46,525 nucleotides of DNA from Bin80 sp964503085 (GCA_964503085.1 CAZCYQ010000026.1:1-46525), one strand, 5' to 3'. Numbered from the stretch's first letter, positions 8,811 to 18,000 are shown. A program made the numbers and translations. The notes: generated by a model from the sequence alone, not told the origin.

Positions 8811-8899
8811 ATACTCGGCATAATCCTTGCGGTAGAACATTTTATGGATCCTGAGGATCATCTATTCGTACTGAACTTTACCGTCTAAAATTGTTTTCC

Positions 8900-11341
8900 A
8901 TGACCATGAAACAGTTGATGATGCTTATCGCAATTTGCCTGTTGGGTATGGAGGCGCAGCAGGTGATTGCACAGTCTGATCCTCTTGAGCCCGGCCGACA
9001 GGCGTTTAGAGAGGGGCGATATGAGGACGCTGCGGAGGTCTTTGGGCAGGTAGCTCAGGAGAATCCGCAGTTGGCTGAAGCGCATTTTCTGCTCTCACGC
9101 GTTTATTTTGAAACTCCCCTGTACGACGAAGGCCGTGCAAGACGTACGCTTGAGAGGGCACTCGAGATTGAACCGGAAAATGTAGAGTATCTAGTCGCTC
9201 GTTTGGAGCAATATAGAGTAAGGTCCTGGGGACTTCTTGGGGACCGTTTACGGGAGGCGCGTCGGTTGGAAACAGCCCGTAAGATACTCAAGGTGGATCC
9301 GTCCAATGCGCACGCACACGAGGAGTTGGGTAGGGTGTATATTCGGGATTTTTGGCGGTATCGCAATGCGATTATGCTACCCTCTGTGAGCTACGGCTAC
9401 GCAGGCAGCGGGCGGGAGTCGGATGCACCAAATTATGATGATCCGGGAGAGGCGACCTTTGATGAGTATATTGACGGCTCGGTTGCCAGCGATCTGAACA
9501 ATTACGCGGTCATCAACCCAAATGAAGTTTTTCTGGGTGACCAGTTTGATATAGAGACTTTAAGAGCCCAAGGAGTAGATGTATTAGATCTCAGCAGGCG
9601 GGCCGAAAGGGCATACCAGCGTGCAGTTGCGCACCTTGAAAAAGCCTTGGAAGTCGATCCCCGGAGGCGCAGCGTGTACGACGAAATGATGCAGATATAT
9701 GTGCTCAAGGGAGAGTATGAGGATGCCATGACCACACTAGACCAGATGTACAGGTTCTACCCGGAAGACCCTGATCTTTGGCGTTATCTGGGAGTGGCGA
9801 ACTATCAGATGGGCAACATGGACGCAGCTAACCGCTCGTTTGAGACTGCCTTTGGGTTTATGGACAGGGATGAGAGACGCGCCTATGAGGATTTGGGACT
9901 ATTCCTGACGCGGGATGAGAAAAGGCTGGAAGCAGTCGATTCGGTAGCCTATCGAGCACGATATTGGGCCAGTCAGGATCCAAGGTTCCTGACCTCCTAT
10001 AATGAACGTAAACTGGAGCATTATTTCCGGTTGACGTATGCGGATCTTCTATACAGCTCCAAGGGGCTTGACCTGCGCGGCTGGGAAACGGAGCGCGGTC
10101 AGATTTTGATCCGGTACGGAAAGCCAATTTCGGATATTGTTCTGCATCCTCAGGAAGATGGCATCTTTTCGGCCCGTCAGGCGGTTGTGGGGGCCATGGT
10201 CAACTCTGTGACCTCTGCTGCTGATGATTCAACCAGTGGAATCCCAATCACAGTAGACGGTGCCCAGTCATTCGGCAATGTTTATTCAACTGCCCGGCAG
10301 GCATTTGAAGAAATGAATTCCTATAACATCTGGGAATATGGGGATTTTCGTTTTGTATTTGAAGATCCGTTCCGGAACGGTGAATACCGCATGTACTCAC
10401 CGTCGGCTGAGGAATCGGCGACGCGTGTAAACAGTTTTGAAAACGACTACATCCGCATCACGAAAGAAATCATTCGCGAAACTCCTCAGAGGTACGAATA
10501 TGAGGCACCAGGTCGCCAGATTGAGCTGCCATTTTTGATTAGCTCATTCAAGGGAGACGGGCAGCAAACAGAGATGTTTGTTAATTATGGCATTCCACTG
10601 GAATCCACCTATGATCCCTCGGCCGAAATGATAGAGGTGAACGCGAGTGCGGGGACATTTCTCATTAATGATCAAAGGGAGGTTCTAGTTGAGCGCACCC
10701 GAAATATTTATGGTTTGCCTACCAATCAGGTGATGTCGTTTGCAGAGCAGTATCTATGGGTTGACACGCAGCAGATGCGGGTTCCGTCAGGCACACATGA
10801 ACTCTCGGTCGAATTTGAGACCGCCAGCGGACAGACGGTCGCTGTTCAGCGTCGGGAGATTACAGTGCCGGATTTTGATCAGCCTGGCGTCATATTGAGT
10901 GACATCATGCTGGCTTATTCGGTCGAACAGGCAGAAAACGGTATCCCAGGAGGGGCCGCCGAAATCGTTCGCAGAGATTTGTCTATCCTGCCCGCACCAT
11001 GGAGTGTGTATTCGACCGACTGGCCCATATATCTATACTTCGAGATCTACGGATTAGCCGTGAATGCTCAGGGAAGCACAGACTATGATGTAGAGATCAC
11101 ATTAGAACCCAAGAACACTGATCGAGGGGTTCGGCGTTTAGTGAGGGGCATCTTCGGGCAGGACAGAGAGGGGGTATCCGTAAGCTACAAGGGGAGTGGC
11201 TCACAAACGGAGGAATACCTGTACCAGATACTGGACGCCAGTGATCAGGAAACGGGACTATATACGCTAACCCTGGTTGTTCGGGATAACGAGACAGGTG
11301 AGGAGTCCGAACGAGTACAGGACCTGTTTCTGGAGGAGTAG
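8900..11341 (+). CDS. Exported TPR protein with GWxTD domain
   Basis: This roughly 813-residue protein starts with a hydrophobic signal segment ending near QQVIAQ. Two TPR-rich blocks follow (about 27-105 and 237-320), with repeat patterns such as AYQRAVAHLEKALEVDP. The GWxTD signature appears as LRGWETERGQILIRYGKP at about 391-408, and a beta-rich C-terminal half completes the protein. GWxTD proteins are exported and of unknown function, typical of Bacteroidota and Acidobacteriota. I start at ATG 8900; a TTG at 8891 and ATG at 8906 are alternatives. It ends 3 bp from the convergent E1 gene. Confidence 0.85.
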   Translation: MTMKQLMMLIAICLLGMEAQQVIAQSDPLEPGRQAFREGRYEDAAEVFGQVAQENPQLAEAHFLLSRVYFETPLYDEGRARRTLERALEIEPENVEYLVARLEQYRVRSWGLLGDRLREARRLETARKILKVDPSNAHAHEELGRVYIRDFWRYRNAIMLPSVSYGYAGSGRESDAPNYDDPGEATFDEYIDGSVASDLNNYAVINPNEVFLGDQFDIETLRAQGVDVLDLSRRAERAYQRAVAHLEKALEVDPRRRSVYDEMMQIYVLKGEYEDAMTTLDQMYRFYPEDPDLWRYLGVANYQMGNMDAANRSFETAFGFMDRDERRAYEDLGLFLTRDEKRLEAVDSVAYRARYWASQDPRFLTSYNERKLEHYFRLTYADLLYSSKGLDLRGWETERGQILIRYGKPISDIVLHPQEDGIFSARQAVVGAMVNSVTSAADDSTSGIPITVDGAQSFGNVYSTARQAFEEMNSYNIWEYGDFRFVFEDPFRNGEYRMYSPSAEESATRVNSFENDYIRITKEIIRETPQRYEYEAPGRQIELPFLISSFKGDGQQTEMFVNYGIPLESTYDPSAEMIEVNASAGTFLINDQREVLVERTRNIYGLPTNQVMSFAEQYLWVDTQQMRVPSGTHELSVEFETASGQTVAVQRREITVPDFDQPGVILSDIMLAYSVEQAENGIPGGAAEIVRRDLSILPAPWSVYSTDWPIYLYFEIYGLAVNAQGSTDYDVEITLEPKNTDRGVRRLVRGIFGQDREGVSVSYKGSGSQTEEYLYQILDASDQETGLYTLTLVVRDNETGEESERVQDLFLEE

Positions 11342-11344
11342 GAG

Positions 11345-13510
11345 TTACCAGGCAACAAGTGAGCGGGCGGCCGTCAGAATATCCTCATCTTGTGGGAGGA
11401 CTTCCTGTTCCAGCGGGCTTGCAAAGGGCACGAAGGTAAACTTTCCGCCAACCCGTCGGACTGGCGCGTCCAGATCTCTAAACGCCACGTCACCTATCTG
11501 GGCACAGATCTCTGCGCCATAGCCAAGGAATTCATGATCCTCGTGCACTACCAGTAGGCGGTGTGTTTTGCGGACGGAGGCGAGGACGGCTTCAATGTCC
11601 AGAGGCACTAGTGTGCGAAGGTCAATAACCTCAACAGAAACCTGGTTCTCACGTGAGAGCTGCCTCGCAACCATCAGGGACTTGTACACCATAAGGCCGT
11701 AGGTAACGATTGTCAAGTCGGTTCCTTCGCGAACGGTACGTGCCTTCCCCAGCGGGATCAGGTAGTCTTCGTCCGGTTCAGGGCTTCTGGCGCTGGCCGC
11801 CCGATACAAAGCTTTATGCTCGAGGAATATGATTGGGTCCTCACTTCGGATGGCAGTCTTGAGCAGTCCTTTGGCATCTGTGGCCGAAGAGGGCATCACA
11901 ATGCAAAATCCCGGCATATGGCCGAAGATGCTCTCAATATTTTGCGAATGACAGGGTCCGCCGTGGATATAGCCCCCGCACGGTACACGGATGACCATGG
12001 GGCAGGACCACGCATTATTGGAGCGGTAACGCAGTGTGGGTACCTGATTGCGCAGGTGCTGCATTGCCGGCCATACATAATCGGCAAACTGGATTTCTAC
12101 TACGGGCTTGAATCCGGCGGCACTGAGGCCAACTGCGGTTCCTACGATAGAGGCTTCTGCCAGAGGGGCGTTAAAACAACGTTTTTCTCCAAACTTTTCG
12201 GTTAGGCCGCGTGTAGCAGTGAAGACTCCGCCCTTACCGCCCGCCACATCTTCCCCATACACCAGGATGGACTCATCCCGTGCCATTTCCTCATGAAGCG
12301 CATGGTTGATGGCATCAACCATGACAACCGGGGGGCCTGACGGTTCACTGGCATAGTAGTCAAGATCCAAGCTTCCCTCGAAGAGGACATACTTTGTTGC
12401 GCTGGTCGGTTCAGGATCCTTTTTCTGTTCGACAGCTTGGGCAGTTTCATCAATCTCTTTCTTGATCTCCGCGCGCATGGTCTCTGCCAGCGAAGCGGTC
12501 AATAAGCCCCTTTCGAGCAAAAAGTGTTCAATTCTGGAAACAGGATCAACCAGACGATCCTGTATGAGTTCTTCTTCTGTGCGGTACTTGAGGTGATTAT
12601 CTGAGGAGGAATGTGGCAGTAGACGAACAACATCGGTTACCAGACAGACTGGTCCTTTTCCTGCGCGCAAATGGGAAATCGCTGCTTTGGTAGCTGCATA
12701 GACTTCAAAGAAATCTGTTCCATCCACTCTGTACCGGGCTAAGCCCTCGTAACCGGCGGCCAGTTTGTAGGGGGTACCTCCTGCAGTCTGTTCGGTTACC
12801 GGTACGCTGATTGCATACTTATTGTCCTGCACAAGGAACAGGAGTGGTGCTTTACTTCGGGCCGCCCAGTTCAGAGCCTCATGAAAATCCCCCTGGGATG
12901 TAGCGCCATCTCCGCCGGAGCAGAGCGCGAATGCGTCGGTTCCTTGTTTCACAGCGGCCATAGCAAATCCTAGCGCCGGCAAGTACTGGGATCCGACTGA
13001 GGAGCAGACAGTGAAGATATTCTTGTCCCTTGCACCATAATGCGCAGGCATTTGGCGCCCGCCGGAGTTAATACTGTCTGCTTTTGCTAAGTGGTCCAGG
13101 AGGGTTTCTTCAACCGTTTGTCCAAGAGTAAGGGCGAGTGCAAGGTCACGATAGTACGGACAGAACCAGTCATGTCCGGGCTTGCTTAGCAGGCCAATCG
13201 CCGTTTGAGTGGCTTCATGTCCACTGCAGCCAATATGAAAAAATCCTTTCCCTTGCTTAAAGAGCGAGAGCATTTTTCCATCCAGTCTGCGCGCCGTGAG
13301 CATGATGCGAAAAACGCGCAACAGGATATCCGCATCAAAGTCAGCAGGACTGATGGGTTCGACTTCTAGTCCCTCTCCGTAACTGGCTTTGCCTGTAAGC
13401 GCAGGGGATTCTGTATTAGTCGGGGGGCTTTGACCGTTTGTACTTGTCTGTGCAACCGGCTTGACTAAGCCGGTGGTTTGAATAGTAAGATCAAGTGGTA
13501 GGTCAGCCAT
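11345..13510 (-). CDS. Fused alpha/beta E1 of branched-chain 2-oxoacid dehydrogenase
   Basis: The 721-residue protein joins both subunits of a thiamine-diphosphate E1 component. The alpha half (about 55-370) has FFHIGCSGHEATQ, the ThDP motif GGDGATSQGDFHEALNWAA ending in QDNKYAIS, and the phosphorylation-loop-like RLLPHSSSDNHLKYR. The beta half (about 395-721) has MVDAINHALHEEMARD, VYGEDVAGGKGGVF, FNAPLAEASIVGTAVGL and HGGPCHSQNIE. It decarboxylates branched-chain 2-oxoacids and passes the acyl group to E2 lipoamide; E2 and E3 are not in view. Fused E1 forms are usual in Bacteroidota. Pyruvate as substrate cannot be excluded. Confidence 0.93.
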   Translation of the reverse strand: MADLPLDLTIQTTGLVKPVAQTSTNGQSPPTNTESPALTGKASYGEGLEVEPISPADFDADILLRVFRIMLTARRLDGKMLSLFKQGKGFFHIGCSGHEATQTAIGLLSKPGHDWFCPYYRDLALALTLGQTVEETLLDHLAKADSINSGGRQMPAHYGARDKNIFTVCSSVGSQYLPALGFAMAAVKQGTDAFALCSGGDGATSQGDFHEALNWAARSKAPLLFLVQDNKYAISVPVTEQTAGGTPYKLAAGYEGLARYRVDGTDFFEVYAATKAAISHLRAGKGPVCLVTDVVRLLPHSSSDNHLKYRTEEELIQDRLVDPVSRIEHFLLERGLLTASLAETMRAEIKKEIDETAQAVEQKKDPEPTSATKYVLFEGSLDLDYYASEPSGPPVVMVDAINHALHEEMARDESILVYGEDVAGGKGGVFTATRGLTEKFGEKRCFNAPLAEASIVGTAVGLSAAGFKPVVEIQFADYVWPAMQHLRNQVPTLRYRSNNAWSCPMVIRVPCGGYIHGGPCHSQNIESIFGHMPGFCIVMPSSATDAKGLLKTAIRSEDPIIFLEHKALYRAASARSPEPDEDYLIPLGKARTVREGTDLTIVTYGLMVYKSLMVARQLSRENQVSVEVIDLRTLVPLDIEAVLASVRKTHRLLVVHEDHEFLGYGAEICAQIGDVAFRDLDAPVRRVGGKFTFVPFASPLEQEVLPQDEDILTAARSLVAW

Positions 13511-13829
13511 TATGTGGATAGAGCTTATCTCAAGGCATGCTCACGTCATAATCAATATTGTGCTCGTAGCACGCAAATTTGTGCTAACAGGAATGAGCAC
13601 TGAGCGATGCAACGGTGAATACAATCCAGTGGCCTACTGGTTCCTTATATCGCGAGTCGTCTGGACGCCAGAGGCCGCTAAAACTAAAACTCAGCTAAAC
13701 CAGCACCTGGAAAATCCTCCAATTCATCACTCGGGTCATCGGACAAACTAATAACGAGCGACCAAATTGGCAAGAATAGTCAAACAGTTGTCGAAAAACA
13801 CATAAAAGTGAGCGTCCACCAGAATACAA
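13511..13829. other. Intergenic stretch upstream of the E1 gene
   Basis: This 319-bp gap contains no supported gene. A short perfect inverted repeat (GTGCT-CGT-AGCAC, 13560-13572) lies about 50 bp upstream of the E1 start and could be a weak hairpin or operator. A 79-codon plus-strand frame (13512-13751) has no recognisable content. Confidence 0.4.
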
Positions 13830-14345
13830 CTACTCTTCGGGCAGATATTTTCCGGGCAAAGGCAAGCTCTCAGACTCTGCCTGCCAAAACATTGTCACTA
13901 TCCACCAGCGATTGTCCATTTGCAAAAGCTGGAAACTGTTTATTCCCCGGGAGAAGGGCTCGAGTCCCAAAGCTCGATAGGATTCGTAGGTGCTGAATCG
14001 GTGTACCAAGTTACCGAACCGCTCTGAGGTTTGACTGAGTTCTACCTCAAAGAATGGATTATCCTGAAAGTAAGCCCCTACCTGCTGTACGTATTCTTCT
14101 GTGGTCCAGGTGAAGTAGCTGTTCCTTCCCGTTTCGTTAGAGCTTATCGCAATGAGTCGGGCTTCAGGAATGAACAGGGTGCGCCATCGGTCCCAGTCTG
14201 GAGCTTCACCAGCGGGAGTGGAGATGACATCGTACAGGGCTTGCACGACGGCATCAGGGCTGCTGACATCCTCAGGATTTGCTTCTTGAGCTAAGGTTAC
14301 CGGTGCGTATAGCAGGACCAGTAAGAAGGCGAGAGCTCGGTTCAT
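13830..14345 (-). CDS. Exported NTF2/SnoaL-like protein
   Basis: The 171-residue product has a cleavable signal peptide (MNRALAFLLVLLYAPVTLAQ, cut after about residue 19-20). The mature part has the SnoaL/DUF4440-type NTF2 pattern: an initial helix VVQALYDVIS, a DWDRWRTLFIPEARLIAI strand-helix region, TTEEYVQQVGAYFQDNPFFEVEL, and a terminal SFQLLQMDNRWWIVTMFWQ, the usual last strand of this fold. Members are often small enzymes or ligand binders of unknown substrate. ATG 14345 begins 3 bp after the phosphodiesterase stop, so the two genes form an operon. Confidence 0.7.
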   Translation of the reverse strand: MNRALAFLLVLLYAPVTLAQEANPEDVSSPDAVVQALYDVISTPAGEAPDWDRWRTLFIPEARLIAISSNETGRNSYFTWTTEEYVQQVGAYFQDNPFFEVELSQTSERFGNLVHRFSTYESYRALGLEPFSRGINSFQLLQMDNRWWIVTMFWQAESESLPLPGKYLPEE

Positions 14346-14348
14346 GGG

Positions 14349-15590
14349 TTAATCTGTTTCTGTTTGTAGAAAGTGTACGACTTCGTCGAGGTTACCATCA
14401 TTCTCTGCGGGTTCAACATCAAGGACAGCGCACAGGAGTTCGTAGACATGAATTAATGAGAATCCATGGGGCTTCAGGCCCTTTTTGAATTGTGGACCGT
14501 GTGCAATGAAGACGGTACGCATTGACGGATGCCATGGTTCATATCCATGGTTTCCGCCCGAGTAAAAATCCGGGTTACTTTCAAATCGTGACTTGGAGGC
14601 CATTTGCCATCCTTCGTCCGCAATGCCAACGAGATCCGAAATACGCGTGTTACCACTGTAGTGTAGCTCAGCGGGCAGATGATCCCGTTTGAACCAGCGC
14701 GCATGCGGCATCTCATTGAGGTCGGCTTGCAAATTCTCTAATCGTGCAGAATCTTTAACATTAAGAAGTCCTAGTGGACCAAGGTCTGTGATGTAAACTT
14801 CCTCGAGATCAATATAGTCATCTAGCAGAATAACCCGTTCGCTTGATGTCGCTGCCATGCCATGATCTCCGACCACTACGATATTAACTTCATCATCCAC
14901 CCCTTCTTCACGGAGACGAGCAATCAGGTTGCCTATTTGTCCATCAATTTCTCGCAGAGCCTCGCGAGTTTCGGGGGCGCCTGGTCCAAACTCGTGTCCC
15001 CGAGAGTCAACTGCACTGAAATAAGCTGTGACCAAGGCAGGGCGAGGAGATCGGGTGATAGCTACAACAACCGAGTCTATGCGTGCCTCATATGGAAATG
15101 AATCATCGTACTCCATCCAGTAAGTTGGATACTGTCCCTGAATAGGTGCTTCAGAGCCAGGCCAAAAATAGATTGCACTGGTTCGGTTGTGTTTCTGTAC
15201 GGTAACCCAAAGCGGTTCTCCTTTCCACCATCTATGGTCTGATACAGCTTCTCTGTTGCTGATCCGAAAAGAAAGACGAAGATCAGGGTCATACATAGAG
15301 TTGTTAACGATGCCGTGATTGGCAGGATACAGGCCCGTTATGAGGCTGTAGTGATTAGGGAAGGTCTTGGATGGGAAAACCGGTTCCATATAGGCTGGAT
15401 GAACTCCTTTGGCGGCAAGTTCGAGGAGGTTTGGTGTGTGGAGAGCGTCAAGATAATCCGGGTGCAAACCATCTATTGAGACGAGAATTACTGCGCGCGG
15501 AGTCTCCTCGTTGTAGCAGGACTGCAGTAAAAAGGCAACCAGGACAATCGAGAGAAGAGACAGTGTCCCCTGTAGGTATCCCCTAATCAT
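14349..15590 (-). CDS. NPP-type phosphodiesterase lipoprotein
   Basis: This 413-residue protein belongs to the alkaline-phosphatase superfamily, nucleotide pyrophosphatase/phosphodiesterase branch. A signal sequence ends in a lipobox-like LLQSC (C25). Metal and catalytic residues are visible: VSIDG with Asp40, the SKTFPNHYSLITGLYP block with the nucleophile Thr76, VDSRGHEFGPGAP, VVGDHGMA, and GGNHGYEP near the end. Such enzymes hydrolyse nucleotide or phospholipid phosphodiesters in the envelope; the substrate cannot be read from sequence. It is followed 3 bp later by the NTF2-like gene. Confidence 0.9.
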   Translation of the reverse strand: MIRGYLQGTLSLLSIVLVAFLLQSCYNEETPRAVILVSIDGLHPDYLDALHTPNLLELAAKGVHPAYMEPVFPSKTFPNHYSLITGLYPANHGIVNNSMYDPDLRLSFRISNREAVSDHRWWKGEPLWVTVQKHNRTSAIYFWPGSEAPIQGQYPTYWMEYDDSFPYEARIDSVVVAITRSPRPALVTAYFSAVDSRGHEFGPGAPETREALREIDGQIGNLIARLREEGVDDEVNIVVVGDHGMAATSSERVILLDDYIDLEEVYITDLGPLGLLNVKDSARLENLQADLNEMPHARWFKRDHLPAELHYSGNTRISDLVGIADEGWQMASKSRFESNPDFYSGGNHGYEPWHPSMRTVFIAHGPQFKKGLKPHGFSLIHVYELLCAVLDVEPAENDGNLDEVVHFLQTETD

Positions 15591-16157
15591 ATCGGCTGAT
15601 GTGATCTGCAGAAAGAATATTCGCTTTCGAATTATAATAACGCGTGTATGTTGCGACTAGGTTTTAGCATCTGTCACCGTTGAACATAATTGTTGTGGTC
15701 CGCTTCGTCAACCCGTGGCAATGCTAATCGGTGATTGAAAGTCTTAACACCTTCATAGCAGGATTTCCAAATGCTCGTTGGTTTTCTCAACAGAGAAGAT
15801 TATGAAGAACATGTAGTAAAGCGCACATCGTGGCTACGGCCTGACTGCAGGAGTAAATAATAAAATTAGTGATCCGGTACTGTGGGTGAGTGATAGTGCC
15901 TTCAGAGTATGGATGTTTGTATCTGTTGCATTGAATCGTTATCGGATGTTATCATTTACGACCAATTTACTACATGTACTTTCGCATAGTCCGCGGACAG
16001 TTCAGTGGGGATCATGACGGCGAAATTTATTTGGTTCCGGTCACCCTGCGCATGCGAATATCAAGAGTTTGGAAGAGCTGCCGCCAACCCTTTACGGTTC
16101 TGACTTTTAAGTCTAGAGTTCCTGATGTTGGGACCGGTTGAGTCTGAATTCCCAAGG
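15591..16157. other. Long intergenic stretch
   Basis: No gene, RNA or element is recognised in these 567 bp. A perfect 10-bp palindrome GTCCGCGGAC lies at 15989-15998. Translations in all frames are interrupted and lack conserved motifs. Promoters for the leftward phosphodiesterase operon may lie near 15600-15650. Confidence 0.4.
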
Positions 16158-16424
16158 TTATGAACGGTCGGCAAATACGTAGTAACCAATCAATCCCAGG
16201 AACGGAACGAGAACAATAAAGAGAATCCAGATGAGTTTGGCGCCCGTAGTACGTGAACTTCCGGCGATCTCCACGATGGCAATAATATCCAGTATTAGTA
16301 TGATCAAACCGCAGCATCCGAGGCTTTCCCAGGAACTGGCCATCTGTATAAGATTCTGCTCGCATCCTGCCAGGAGAATTGCACTTAGAACGAATAAAGC
16401 AGAGGGTATGACTCGGTGATTCAT
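16158..16424 (-). CDS. Small lipoprotein with PLDc_N-type membrane domain
   Basis: The 88-residue product starts with a signal peptide and a canonical lipobox LLAGC (residues 17-21). The remainder matches the PLD nuclease N-terminal domain (PLDc_N), a two-helix membrane module: LDIIAIVEIAGSS, then TTGAKLIWILFIVLVPFLGLIGYYVF split across about residues 45-85. In longer proteins this module precedes cardiolipin-synthase-type PLD domains; here it stands alone, as often seen in small bacterial proteins of unknown role. It is isolated, with long gaps either side. Confidence 0.75.
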   Translation of the reverse strand: MNHRVIPSALFVLSAILLAGCEQNLIQMASSWESLGCCGLIILILDIIAIVEIAGSSRTTGAKLIWILFIVLVPFLGLIGYYVFADRS

Positions 16425-17005
16425 TTCAGATTTTGGTATGAACGTTTAAAATTCTCTACGTGCAAAATTCGTTTATGATGCGCCAATCAGATTAGGTTAA
16501 TGCAGAAGGGCTAATTCTGTGGCTCCACTTGAAAATTCTAACGCTGATAAACTGGAAGCGGGAAATCACACAAAAAGTCCGCTACGGTGGCGCACTTGAT
16601 GGATTCGTCCCATGAGCCGTGCGTACTCCAGAGATTAACCTCACGACTCTGTTTTCCAGGACGTTCAACATTTTACAATCTTGTAATGGATGCTCCAGTT
16701 GGTTGACTACATGTAGCAGTCGATCCGTCGTGAGCCCAAGGATCCCGAACGTCAGGCAACCCATCATCTTAACCCAGGAATACAATACCTGAGTAGGGAA
16801 CACAGAGAATTGCGTATCTTTCCTCGGAGACATGGAGGCCGTCATGTTTCGTGGGATTTTATTTCGCAGGGAAAGAATTTGAGGCTCTAGTTCCTTGTTT
16901 GCGGTTCTGCGGGAAGAAAAGCTACATGTCTTGCAAGGGCAGTACAACTCCACCCAATCCGTAACGGTCTCCGAGGTGTCAATGAGAGTGAGGGTTTCAG
17001 AAGTT
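16425..17005. other. Intergenic stretch before the small membrane-protein array
   Basis: No supported gene. A 144-codon minus-strand frame (16582-17016) is open but its translation (Cys/Ser-rich, no domain, start inside the first repeat unit) looks like chance. Promoter signals for the leftward lipoprotein gene could lie just right of 16424, but no clear motif is seen. Confidence 0.35.
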
Positions 17006-17023
17006 GAGTTTCTCAAGAATCCC

Positions 17024-17050
17024 TTGGCTCAGGGGTTTGTATTATATTCG
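17024..17050 (+). promoter_or_regulatory. Promoter-like element of unit 1
   Basis: CTTG/TTGG at 17023-17027 and TATATTCG at 17043-17050, about 16 bp apart, resemble the Bacteroidota -33 (TTTG) and -7 (TAnnTTTG) boxes. The same layout recurs ahead of the next two genes. The ATG lies 28 bp downstream, implying a short leader. Confidence 0.5.
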
Positions 17051-17078
17051 CTGACTCACACAAACGACAAGTTTCTCC

Positions 17079-17408
17079 ATGGTAAATACTGATTCCCCTA
17101 CGATGCAGGATGCCGAATTGGAGGCACAGGGTGTTTCAGTGACAAAATGGCTTTGGATCGGGCTCCTGCTAGGCCTCATTGGAATACTGATTGTATACGT
17201 GCGCTCCCCCAAGGCCTCCGCGGCTCTGTTAGCAAAATATGAAGGGGATGAACGTTGGATGTTCGAAAGAAGCTACACCGAAACCTTGAAGGCCAGGGAG
17301 GTCAAGAATACCTGGATTGGGTTCGCAGTTGGTTTTTTGCTCAGTGTATTAATCTCTACAATATTCTTCGCAGCATTGATGCGTTTTTTTGCCGCACTGA
17401 GTCACTGA
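17079..17408 (+). CDS. Small two-helix membrane protein, copy 1
   Basis: I do not recognise this 109-residue family. A soluble acidic N-terminus (about 1-20, DAELEAQ) leads to helix 1 (TKWLWIGLLLGLIGILIVYV, about 22-41), then a charged loop (RSPKASAALLAKYEGDERW, then FERSYTETLKAREVKN, about 42-77), and helix 2 (TWIGFAVGFLLSVLIST onward, about 78-105). Arg/Lys at the loop edges suggest that the loop is cytoplasmic and both ends face outward; that is inference. Two close paralogues follow in tandem, each with its own promoter-like element. The copies are best conserved in helix 1, the loop and the TWIGFA start of helix 2, and vary most at the C-terminus. Confidence 0.75.
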   Translation: MVNTDSPTMQDAELEAQGVSVTKWLWIGLLLGLIGILIVYVRSPKASAALLAKYEGDERWMFERSYTETLKAREVKNTWIGFAVGFLLSVLISTIFFAALMRFFAALSH

Positions 17409-17471
17409 TTCCGCGATCAGGAGTTCTTCCCATTGGGGACCTGAACGAACGGATGGTTTCGCAGAAGCCCC

Positions 17472-17500
17472 TTTGGTTTAGGGTTTTTTCTTTATATTCG
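17472..17500 (+). promoter_or_regulatory. Promoter-like element of unit 2
   Basis: TTTG at 17472-17475 and TATATTCG at 17493-17500, with a 17-bp spacer. This is the best match of the three to the Bacteroidota -33/-7 pattern. The gene's ATG is 28 bp downstream, the same distance as in unit 1. Confidence 0.55.
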
Positions 17501-17528
17501 CCAACTCATACTAACAGCAAGTGTCTCC

Positions 17529-17861
17529 ATGACAAACATTAATTCCTCTACGATTCAGGATGCCGAATTGGAGGCTCAGCGTGTTTCAATTACAAAATGG
17601 TTTTGGATCGGGCTCCTGCTAAATGCCGTTGGAGTACTGATTGTATACTTGCGTTCTCCTAAGGCCCCTGTGGCTTTGTTAGTAAAGTATGAAGGGGACG
17701 ATCGTTGGATATTCGAAAGAAGCTATGCCAAAACCTTGAAGGCCAGGGAGGCCAGGGAGGCCAAGAACACCTGGATTGGGTTCGCAGCCTGTTTTGTACT
17801 GGGTTTATCACTCAGTATATTATTCTTTTATTTAGCCTTTACAGCACTTGGCACATTATAG
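17529..17861 (+). CDS. Small two-helix membrane protein, copy 2
   Basis: This 110-residue paralogue of the gene at 17079 has the same layout: QDAELEAQRVS N-terminus, helix 1 from TKWFWIGLLLNAVGVLIVYL, loop with KYEGDDRWIFERSY, and helix 2 from TWIGFAACFVLGLSLS. It differs by the inserted ARE triplet (LKAREAREAKN) produced by the 9-bp micro-duplication, and by a different C-terminus (LAFTALGTL). The reading frame, motif and upstream element are all intact, so it is unlikely to be a decaying copy. The function is unknown. Confidence 0.75.
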   Translation: MTNINSSTIQDAELEAQRVSITKWFWIGLLLNAVGVLIVYLRSPKAPVALLVKYEGDDRWIFERSYAKTLKAREAREAKNTWIGFAACFVLGLSLSILFFYLAFTALGTL

Positions 17862-17945
17862 CTGAAAGAGAGTTTTGGGTCTGGCTGGGTCAGGAGTTCT
17901 CCCCATGGGGGACCTGAACGAACGGATAGCTTCGCAGAAATCCTC

Positions 17946-17972
17946 TTAATTCAGGGGTTTTTGTTATTTTCA
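17946..17972 (+). promoter_or_regulatory. Promoter-like element of unit 3
   Basis: TTAATTC at 17946-17952 and TATTTTCA at 17965-17972 occupy the positions of the boxes in units 1 and 2, but both are more diverged. The ATG is 28 bp downstream again. Expression of this copy could be weaker; that is inference. Confidence 0.4.
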
Positions 17973-18000
17973 CCAACTCATACAATGAACAAGTTTCTCC

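Larger units (their letters stand above)
17006..17454 (+). repeat. Tandem repeat unit 1 (about 450 bp)
   Basis: First of three direct repeats. Homology starts near GTTTCTCAAGAA at 17006 and includes a promoter-like element, a small membrane-protein gene and a conserved trailer (GGGGACCTGAACGAACGGAT). Both coding and non-coding parts are conserved between units, showing duplication of the whole cassette. Confidence 0.85.
17455..17927 (+). repeat. Tandem repeat unit 2 (about 473 bp)
   Basis: Second direct repeat, starting GGTTTCGCAGAAG. It has the same order of promoter-like element, gene and trailer. Within the gene a 9-bp micro-duplication (GCCAGGGAG at 17742-17750 and again 17751-17759) adds three residues relative to units 1 and 3. 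Confidence 0.85.

Noticed and set aside
11816..12205. 129-codon plus-strand frame inside the E1 gene
   Set aside because: Antisense shadow of a strongly conserved enzyme gene.
16027..16365. 112-codon minus-strand frame near the PLDc_N lipoprotein
   Set aside because: It overlaps the lipoprotein gene in another frame and lacks a signal or domain.
16582..17016. 144-codon minus-strand frame before the small membrane-protein array
   Set aside because: No domain, unusual Cys/Ser composition and overlap with repeat unit 1; the open frame is probably chance.
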